This document shows, piece after piece, positions 24,116 to 30,301 of a stretch of DNA of 63,340 nt. Position 1 is the stretch's first letter, and each line of letters opens with the position of its first letter. This DNA is from Flavobacteriaceae bacterium (GTDB lineage: Bacteria > Bacteroidota > Bacteroidia > Flavobacteriales > Flavobacteriaceae): the NCBI GenBank assembly GCA_002707745.1, contig PANU01000028.1:1-63340 (forward strand), given 5' to 3'. The notes under the pieces were generated by a model that ran no database searches, was not told where the DNA came from, and was given only the letters and a program-made list of their open reading frames with translations. Position numbers and translations under genes: made by a program.

Positions 24116-25075
24116 TTAACTTACTTTTTTTAGTTCCTTTTTATCCTCTTGCTTTTCAGCATACGCCATGGCTGCATCACGAACCCAGGCTCCACGCTCC
24201 CAGGCTCCTACTCTGTCTTTCATGCGTTTTTTATTAGAGGGGCCGTGACCTTTTACAACTTGCCAGAATTCATCCCAGTCTATCTCTCCAAAATCGTAGC
24301 TTCCTGTTTTTTCATTAAACTTTAAATCCAGATCTGGAATGGTTAAGCCAAGGATATCTGCTTGTGGAACTGTTTGATCTATAAATTGCTGGCGTAGTTC
24401 ATCATTAGACTTTCGCTTTAATTTCCATTTCATCGATTGCTCGGTATGAATACTTTCGGCATCTGTAGGCCCCAACATCATTAAACTTGGCCACCACCAC
24501 CTGTTTAAGGCGTCTTGTGCCATTTCTTTTTGTTCTGGGGTGCCGTTGCAGAGTTTCAGCATAATTTCGAATCCTTGTCGCTGATGGAAACTTTCTTCCT
24601 TACATACCCGAACCATGGCTCTGGCATAAGGTCCAAAAGAGGTATTACAAAGGGGCACCTGATTAATAATTGCCGCGCCGTCTACCAACCAGCCAATAGC
24701 TCCCATATCTGCCCAAGTTACTGTTGGGTAGTTGAAAATGGAAGAGTATTTTGCTTTCCCACTATGTAATTGTTCATATAATTCGTCCCTGGAAATCCCA
24801 AGGGTTTCACAAGCTGAGTATATATACAATCCGTGGCCTGCCTCGTCCTGAACCTTTGCCAGCAAAGCAGCCTTTCTTCTTAACGAAGGCGCTCTAGTAA
24901 TCCAGTTTCCTTCGGGCAACATTCCTACAATTTCGGAATGTGCATGCTGACTCATTTGTCTGATATGTGTCTTTCGATACTTCTCTGGCATCCAGTCTTT
25001 AGGCTCTATTTTTTCATCACGCGCAATGCGGGCTTCAAAAATTTCTTCTAGGTTTTTTATTTGTTCGTTGCTCAT
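24116..25075 (-). CDS. paaA: Phenylacetyl-CoA epoxidase, catalytic diiron subunit A
   Basis: 319 residues. Ferritin-like helices with the carboxylate/histidine ligands in [28 protein letters not shown], and [15 protein letters not shown]. PaaA with PaaC and the reductase PaaE makes the 2,3-epoxide of phenylacetyl-CoA using O2. It is followed by paaB and preceded by paaE across a 180-base gap that has a small palindrome. Confidence 0.95.
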   Translation of the reverse strand: MSNEQIKNLEEIFEARIARDEKIEPKDWMPEKYRKTHIRQMSQHAHSEIVGMLPEGNWITRAPSLRRKAALLAKVQDEAGHGLYIYSACETLGISRDELYEQLHSGKAKYSSIFNYPTVTWADMGAIGWLVDGAAIINQVPLCNTSFGPYARAMVRVCKEESFHQRQGFEIMLKLCNGTPEQKEMAQDALNRWWWPSLMMLGPTDAESIHTEQSMKWKLKRKSNDELRQQFIDQTVPQADILGLTIPDLDLKFNEKTGSYDFGEIDWDEFWQVVKGHGPSNKKRMKDRVGAWERGAWVRDAAMAYAEKQEDKKELKKVS

Positions 25076-25221
25076 AATTTTGTCTTTATAGTATTAGCCT
25101 GGGCTTTGACCCCTTCCGTCCCCAGATAATTTCTTGATTCGCTGAAATTTTCTGAATACACTTTTCCATGAAAAAGCGGAAGAAACTAATCTCGTTATGT
25201 TAATTTAAATTTTGAATAAGA

Positions 25222-25241
25222 TTCCCGCCTACTCGGGAATA
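25222..25241. repeat. Small palindrome in the paaE-paaA gap
   Basis: ATTCCCG and CGGGAAT form a 7-bp stem around CCTACT. It looks like a short member of the common flavobacterial extragenic palindromes. The rest of the 180-base gap shows nothing recognisable. Confidence 0.5.
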
Positions 25242-25255
25242 CTCGCCAAAAAGGC

Positions 25256-26329
25256 TCACACATCAAAATCTACTTTTACAGTATCTGTAGTTGGGACAGC
25301 CTGGCAGCTTAACACTAGTTTTTGTGCCACTTCTTTGTCACTCAACGCATAATTTATTTTCATCTCTACGGCTCCATCCAACACTTCGCATTTGCAAGTG
25401 CTGCAAACACCCCCTTTACATGCAAAAGGCAAATCGGCTCCTGCGCCTAGGGCAGCATCAAGAATATTGTCATATTCTTTTGTCATTGTAAATGAGAATT
25501 CTTTTCCACCATCTACAATAGTTACCTGGGTTCCTTCTACGTTTTGTTTTGCCAGGCGCTCTTGTCTTGCAATGTCTTCGTCCGAAAGTCCTGTAACAAA
25601 CAGTTCAAAATGAACGTGTTCTTTTGGCAGTCCTTCATTAATTAAATACTCTGAAACGTAATTGACCATTTTTTCCGGACCACACAAAAAGACTTCATTT
25701 GTATCTGGGATATCGATGAACGTTTTTGTTAATACCTTCATCTTTTCGTCATCAAAACGGCCATTAAAAAGATCAATATCGCGACGTTCTTTGGTTAAAA
25801 AATAATAAATTTCTAACCTTCCAAAATACTTGTTACGCAGTTGTTCCAATTCTTCCTTAAAGATAATGGATTTTGCCGTTTTATTCACATAAAAGAGCTT
25901 ACAAGTAGCGTGAGGTTCAAGTGCCAGGTGACTTTTAACCATAGAGAGTACCGGGGTTATTCCACTACCTGCTGCAAAAAACAAATAGTTTTTTGCCTTA
26001 TCTAGCGAAACTTCTACACCAAAAGTTCCACTGGGAGCCATAACTTCCATATCGTCTCCTGCTTTCAACACTTCATTTACATAGGTTGAAAAGGCACCTC
26101 CCAGAATTTGCTTTACAGCTACTTTCCATTCGCCATCGCCAGGGCTGGAACACAAACTATAGGAGCGACGGGTATCTTTACCGTCAATATCTGCTTTAAG
26201 GGTTAAGTGCTGTCCCTGACGGAATTTAAACTCTTCGGATAGTTCCGAAGGAACATCAAAAGTAATTACAGAACAGTCGTCTGTTTCCTTATAAATGTCT
26301 TTTACTTTAATTGTATGAAATGTGGCCAC
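25256..26329 (-). CDS. paaE: Phenylacetyl-CoA epoxidase reductase subunit E
   Basis: 357 residues. FAD-binding ferredoxin-reductase domain with R54-R-S-Y-S (flavin contact), NAD(P)H site GSGITPVLSM near 118, and a C-terminal plant-type [2Fe-2S] domain with CKGGVCSTCKC near 300-310 and the fourth Cys in VLSCQAVP. It feeds electrons from NADPH to the PaaAC diiron centre. It is the first gene of the paa operon, directly behind the promoter and operator at 26353-26384. Confidence 0.94.
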   Translation of the reverse strand: MATFHTIKVKDIYKETDDCSVITFDVPSELSEEFKFRQGQHLTLKADIDGKDTRRSYSLCSSPGDGEWKVAVKQILGGAFSTYVNEVLKAGDDMEVMAPSGTFGVEVSLDKAKNYLFFAAGSGITPVLSMVKSHLALEPHATCKLFYVNKTAKSIIFKEELEQLRNKYFGRLEIYYFLTKERRDIDLFNGRFDDEKMKVLTKTFIDIPDTNEVFLCGPEKMVNYVSEYLINEGLPKEHVHFELFVTGLSDEDIARQERLAKQNVEGTQVTIVDGGKEFSFTMTKEYDNILDAALGAGADLPFACKGGVCSTCKCEVLDGAVEMKINYALSDKEVAQKLVLSCQAVPTTDTVKVDFDV

Positions 26330-26352
26330 AGTTTTATGTCGGTTTAATGCTA

Positions 26353-26384
26353 CAAAACTAACGATTGTTAGTTAAAGTTACAAA
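26353..26384 (-). promoter_or_regulatory. Promoter of the paa operon (TTTG-N20-TAGTTTTG)
   Basis: On the minus strand TTTG (26384-26381) and TAGTTTTG (26360-26353) are separated by 20 bases. Both boxes match the Bacteroidetes -33/-7 consensus. The -7 box ends 23 bases before the paaE ATG. It is the clearest full promoter in the window, and the inverted repeat of 26356-26373 lies across its -7 box and spacer. Confidence 0.75.
26356..26373. promoter_or_regulatory. Putative PaaR/TetR operator, perfect inverted repeat
   Basis: AACTAACGATTGTTAGTT is a perfect 7-bp inverted repeat around GATT. Its inner 14 bases, CTAACGATTGTTAG, differ at one base from the consensus CNAACGNNCGTTNG that I recall for the TetR-family PaaR of Thermus thermophilus. 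It overlaps the paaE -7 element, the right place for a repressor released by phenylacetyl-CoA. The TetR gene starts about 650 bases away. Confidence 0.7.
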
Positions 26385-26441
26385 TCTCTTTCCTAAATCC
26401 ATTTCTTTAATAAAATGAAAGAGCGCTTCAATAGTCTTTTT

Positions 26442-27026
26442 TTAAATAATTCCTTTAATGAGCACAGCCACCATATCTTTTTTCAAAACATTTACATCCA
26501 TTTTGCCTCGTTTTTCATTCCATAAATAGAGGTTTCGAAGGGTTGAAAGAATAGAAAATAAAATTACTTCAGGGTGCTGGGGTTTTATCTCTCCTTGGGA
26601 AAGTCCTTGTTTTATAATCCTTCGGAAATTTTCTTCATAAGCTTCGCGCATCTTTACCACTTGCTTCAAGTCGTCTCCCTCCAGATGCATCCAATCATTA
26701 TTTAAAGTTGCAATGTTTTCTGAATAGTTCACGGTAATATCTATATGAATTTCAATTACCCTTTCAATTTTTTTTAAAGTAGGTAGTGTTTCAGCAGTAA
26801 TTGCGCTCATTTCAGTTGTAAACGCCTCCGCTACTTCAAGAATTAGCGTAGAGAGAATCTCTTGTTTTCCCGAAATATGATTGTATAAGCTCGCCGCTTT
26901 TATATGCATTGCCTGGGCAATGTCTCGCATAGACACCGCACTGTAGCCTTTCTCCTTGAAAAGTGTTGCAGCTACCTGAATAATTTCTTGTTTTCGGGTG
27001 GGTTTTATCACTTTGTAAATATACAT
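26442..27026 (-). CDS. TetR-family regulator, probable PaaR-type repressor of the paa operon
   Basis: 194 residues. N-terminal TetR helix-turn-helix at about 10-60 (ATLFKEKGYSAVSMRDIAQAMHI, SLYNHISGKQEIL), then a helical ligand-binding domain. It ends 112 bases before paaE on the same strand, and the operator sits in that gap. By position and operator type it should repress paa genes until phenylacetyl-CoA binds. This is inference; the ligand pocket cannot be read from sequence. Confidence 0.82.
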   Translation of the reverse strand: MYIYKVIKPTRKQEIIQVAATLFKEKGYSAVSMRDIAQAMHIKAASLYNHISGKQEILSTLILEVAEAFTTEMSAITAETLPTLKKIERVIEIHIDITVNYSENIATLNNDWMHLEGDDLKQVVKMREAYEENFRRIIKQGLSQGEIKPQHPEVILFSILSTLRNLYLWNEKRGKMDVNVLKKDMVAVLIKGII

Positions 27027-27125
27027 GGAGATTGATAATTAACGATTTTCGATTGCAGATTTTTGAAATGTACTTATTTACTTCAAAAAACAGTAATCCA
27101 CATTTCACAATCCTTAATCATTGAT
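27027..27125. repeat. Solo inverted-repeat element D (MITE-like), between tetR and the hydroxylase gene
   Basis: The left arm (27027-27068, ATTAACGATTTTCGATTG... TTTTTGAA) and the right arm (27081-27124, reverse complement ATGATTAAGGATTGTG... TTTTTTGAAG) pair imperfectly around a 12-base centre. The arm sequence is the same as the ends of cassette C. It is therefore like cassette C with its gene removed. It takes up 99 of the 111 bases of the divergent intergenic region. Confidence 0.6.
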
Positions 27126-27133
27126 TACTTTTG
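27126..27133 (+). promoter_or_regulatory. Possible -7 element TACTTTTG of the hydroxylase gene
   Basis: TACTTTTG fits TAnnTTTG and ends 4 bases before the ATG at 27138, right at the border of repeat D. This would give an almost leaderless mRNA. No good -33 box is seen. Confidence 0.4.
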
Positions 27134-27137
27134 ATAT

Positions 27138-28973
27138 ATGACTGAAGAGACCCACACTCTAACTCCCCTAAAAGAGAGTATTGTAATTGAATCTAACGAA
27201 TTGCTGGACAAACTGCCACCACATTTAAAGCAGTATATCAAGCCACAAAACTATGAGCATTACACGCCCATGAATCAGGCGGTATGGCGCTATGTGATGC
27301 GTAAAAATGTAGCCTATTTGAGCAAAGTGGCACATGAAAGTTATCTTGAGGGGCTAAGAAAAACTGGCATTTCTATCAATGAAATCCCTTCTATGTACGG
27401 GATGAACCGTATCTTAAAAGAGATAGGCTGGGCAGCGGTTGCAGTAGATGGGTTTATACCACCTAATGCCTTTATGGAGTTTCAGGCTTATAAAGTATTA
27501 GTAATTGCAAGCGACATTCGTCAACTTGAAAATATTGAGTATACACCAGCCCCAGACATTATTCATGAAGGTGCCGGGCACGCCCCCATTATTGCAAGTC
27601 CGGATTATGCGGAATATTTACGGCGTTTTGGGGAGATTGGCGCCAAAGCTATTTCCAGTGCGCACGATATAGCGTTATATGAAGCTGTTAGAGAGTTGAG
27701 TATTTTGAAGGAAGCTTCCCTCACCCCAGACGCCTCTTCTGCTGAGAGAGGAGCATATTATAGTAACATTGGCGATGCTGAAAAACGCGTGGAAACACTT
27801 CAGCAAAAAAAAGTTGTACCTTCTGAAATAGCATTAATAAGAAACCTGCATTGGTGGACCGTGGAATACGGGATGGTAGGCACAGTTAAAAACCCTAAAA
27901 TATATGGAGCAGGACTGCTTTCTTCCATAGGGGAAAGCGAATGGTGTATGAAAGAGGAAGTAAAAAAAATACCCTACTCTGTAGAAGCGGCGTACCAGGA
28001 TTTTGACATTACAAAACCTCAACCTCAACTGTATGTAACCCCGGATTTCGCCTATTTACAACAGGTTTTGGAAGAGTTTGCTAACACCATGGCGGTTCGG
28101 AAAGGAGGTTGGCGAGGTCTTAACAAACTCATTGAAAGCAAACAATTAGGGACTATAGAAATTTCTACAGGATTACAAGTTTCAGGAGTTTTTAGCAGAA
28201 TGATTCGCAATGAAGATAACGATGTTGTATATTTTGAAACCAAAGGTAAAACAGCCCTGGCCTACCGCGAAACCGAAGTGATTGGTCACGGAGTGTCAAG
28301 ACATAAAAACGGCTTTAGGAGTCCTCTAGGGAAGCTAAAGGGCATTAACCTTGCCATTGAAAACATGGGACCTCGGGACCTGGCAGCCTATAATTTTTAC
28401 GATGGAAAACCTATTGAATTCGAATTTGAAAGCGGCATTCACGTAAAAGGGATGAATGTTACTGGGATGCGTAACTTAAAAGGTGAATTAATGCTCATTC
28501 AGTTTACAGATTGTACCGTTACCTATAAAGATGAAATATTATTTACGCCTGAAGATGGCGATTTTGACATGGCGGTTGGAAAAGAAATAATTTCTGCCTT
28601 TGCGGGAGCAGCAGATTATTTAAGTTTCGATCTGGTGGAACATGAGTTGAGCTCTTTGGGAGATGTTGCGGAGATGAGTGAGGAAGAAAAGGAGCTAAAT
28701 GGGTTGTATGCAGAGGTAAGAGCGATTCGGGAGGGACATCCTCACCCCCAGCCCCTCTCCTTCGAAGGAGAGGGTAGCAAATTGTCTCTTATATTCAAGA
28801 GAATTTCTGAAAAATTTCCAAACGATTGGTTATTGCCGCTTGAAATTTATGAATTGACAGGAACGGCAGAGGTTTTCGACTATTTACAGGAATTGAAAGA
28901 AAAAAGACCAGAGGTGGCGCATTTAATTGAAGGCGGACTTCAGCTTATTGACAAAACCGGCAACTTAAATTAA
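27138..28973 (+). CDS. Aromatic amino acid hydroxylase (phenylalanine 4-monooxygenase type)
   Basis: 611 residues, the long Bacteroidetes form. The iron-binding site is IIHEGAGHAP with His143 and His148, followed by the third-ligand glutamate region DYAEYLRRFGEIG. It would hydroxylate phenylalanine to tyrosine with a pterin cofactor and O2. The C-terminal third is of unknown fold. Residues ~533-549 (HPHPQPLSFEGEG) are encoded by an inserted palindromic repeat that kept the frame. Divergent from the TetR/paa unit, which links aromatic amino acid use to phenylacetate use. Confidence 0.88.
   Translation: MTEETHTLTPLKESIVIESNELLDKLPPHLKQYIKPQNYEHYTPMNQAVWRYVMRKNVAYLSKVAHESYLEGLRKTGISINEIPSMYGMNRILKEIGWAAVAVDGFIPPNAFMEFQAYKVLVIASDIRQLENIEYTPAPDIIHEGAGHAPIIASPDYAEYLRRFGEIGAKAISSAHDIALYEAVRELSILKEASLTPDASSAERGAYYSNIGDAEKRVETLQQKKVVPSEIALIRNLHWWTVEYGMVGTVKNPKIYGAGLLSSIGESEWCMKEEVKKIPYSVEAAYQDFDITKPQPQLYVTPDFAYLQQVLEEFANTMAVRKGGWRGLNKLIESKQLGTIEISTGLQVSGVFSRMIRNEDNDVVYFETKGKTALAYRETEVIGHGVSRHKNGFRSPLGKLKGINLAIENMGPRDLAAYNFYDGKPIEFEFESGIHVKGMNVTGMRNLKGELMLIQFTDCTVTYKDEILFTPEDGDFDMAVGKEIISAFAGAADYLSFDLVEHELSSLGDVAEMSEEEKELNGLYAEVRAIREGHPHPQPLSFEGEGSKLSLIFKRISEKFPNDWLLPLEIYELTGTAEVFDYLQELKEKRPEVAHLIEGGLQLIDKTGNLN
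28734..28776. repeat. Palindromic repeat inserted in frame in the hydroxylase gene
   Basis: 28753-28774 is a perfect 22-bp palindrome (CCCTCTCCTTC mirrored at GAAGGAGAGGG). It is preceded by GGACATCC, the same flank as the extragenic palindrome at 18010. In the reading frame it gives HPHPQPLSFEGEG, a peptide typical of such repeats when caught in coding sequence. It sits in a linker and does not disturb the frame. Confidence 0.75.
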
Positions 28974-29013
28974 AAAACACGGACTAAATCTGCATCAACT
29001 TTGTAAGAAAACT

Positions 29014-29319
29014 ATGGGACTACTTAATTTTTTATTTGGAAATAACACCAAAGCTATTCAGGATTTTAAAAACAGAGATGCGGTTATTCTAGATGTACGC
29101 ACTCAAAAAGAATGGGACGCTGGCCATATGGATGGGGCTAAACATATGCCGTTACAGGAAGTTTCAGCAAAAATTGCAACAATTAAAAATTGGGGAAAGC
29201 CAATAATCACCTGTTGTGCCAGTGGGGTGCGAAGCGGAAATGCGGCTTCAGTTTTGAAAAACAACGGTATTGAAGCCCTAAATGGTGGGGGTTGGAAAGC
29301 GCTACAAAAAAAACTATAG
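29014..29319 (+). CDS. Single-domain rhodanese-like protein
   Basis: 101 residues. Rhodanese fold with VILDVRTQKEWDAGHMDGAKHMP and the active-site loop C68-A-S-G-V-R73, which fits CxxGxR, so it should carry a persulfide. No signal peptide. It starts 40 bases after the hydroxylase gene and overlaps the converging DUF4230 gene by 6 bases. Sulfur acceptor unknown. Confidence 0.88.
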   Translation: MGLLNFLFGNNTKAIQDFKNRDAVILDVRTQKEWDAGHMDGAKHMPLQEVSAKIATIKNWGKPIITCCASGVRSGNAASVLKNNGIEALNGGGWKALQKKL

Positions 29320-29925
29320 TTTTACCTGTTTTAGTTCTTCTTCAGTAGTAATGGGCGTTTGGTTGTATTGCAAGGTCCACCCCATAGAATTGGTGAGGAT
29401 GTATATTTTTTGTAATTCTGAAATAAGCCTGTTTTGGGCATTGGTTCTTAGTGCAGAGGCTTCAATTTTGGTGCGGAGCGATTTTTCTACCCGCTGTTTT
29501 ATTGTATTGTAATCCTTGGCTTCAAACTGGTTAAAATAATCTTGTGACACGTCGTAATATTCAATGTTCGGATTAATTTTTAGTTCGGGTTCGGGGATGT
29601 TTTTTATAGTAACTGTTTTGGTTGCTTCGTCTATTTCGGTTTCTATTTTACTAAGGTCATAGGAGATGGTGGCTTCAGCATTTACTACAATGAGTGCTTT
29701 TTTATTTGCATCTATAAAGCCCAGTAACTTATTGGTGTCATTATAGGTTAACACCTGGGCGTAATTGCCTTCGGTTACAATTAATTTACCCACGTTTTTT
29801 AGTTGTTTTTGGATCAGCGCAGTACTTTCCAGCAACTGCTCCCGCTCCTCTTTTTGGTGCTCACAATAGCGCAGGCCAAAAACCAGGACAACAGCGATAA
29901 TAATACCTAAAACAATGTTTCGCAT
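29314..29925 (-). CDS. DUF4230 membrane-anchored protein
   Basis: 203 residues. A single N-terminal membrane segment (IVLGIIIAVVLVFGL), a short coiled coil, then DUF4230 (KLIVTEGNYAQVLTYND, SYDLSKIETEIDEATKTVTIKNIP). DUF4230 proteins are anchored in the membrane with the domain outside; their function is unknown. The 3' end overlaps the rhodanese gene by 6 bases, so the two transcripts converge. Confidence 0.85.
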   Translation of the reverse strand: MRNIVLGIIIAVVLVFGLRYCEHQKEEREQLLESTALIQKQLKNVGKLIVTEGNYAQVLTYNDTNKLLGFIDANKKALIVVNAEATISYDLSKIETEIDEATKTVTIKNIPEPELKINPNIEYYDVSQDYFNQFEAKDYNTIKQRVEKSLRTKIEASALRTNAQNRLISELQKIYILTNSMGWTLQYNQTPITTEEELKQVKL

Positions 29926-30301
29926 GTTTAAAAAGTTTATTTAAAGATACTGAATAAATAAGAAACTTTTCTTGAATTATTACAAGGAGCATCGAAGAGG
30001 AGTGCAGCGACATTTTTGATAAAACCCTATACGATTGACCAAGGCCCCCTTCCGAATTTCGGGTTTTAAGTGTAGCGTTTCATTAAATTTTGCTGCCGAA
30101 ATCCACCCCGCAATAAAAGTGGGGCAGGCTCTTCCCCAACTCGCAGGACGAAGAATAGAATTGTTATTTAAAAAATTAGCTGCTGGAGGAAAGAGCCAAA
30201 TGGTTGGTTTTGATATAAATTAAAATTTGAGTTTAGTCGTGTTTCAAATCGACTATTTTTTTCTTCATTTTTGACCTCAACTTAACCTTAAGCTTTAACA
30301 C
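29926..30301. other. Intergenic region, 376 bases, no gene recognised
   Basis: It holds a small G/C-rich patch (30090-30130) with a CCACCCC / AAGTGGGG-type hairpin that may be an extragenic repeat or structured RNA. A 62-codon open frame (30035-30223) crosses this patch but has no start context or recognisable domain. No promoter or terminator of good quality is seen. Confidence 0.4.

Noticed and set aside
30035-30223. 62-codon plus-strand ORF in the gap before the barrel gene
   Set aside because: No recognisable domain, no start signal, and it runs through a G/C-rich hairpin patch that looks like an extragenic repeat.
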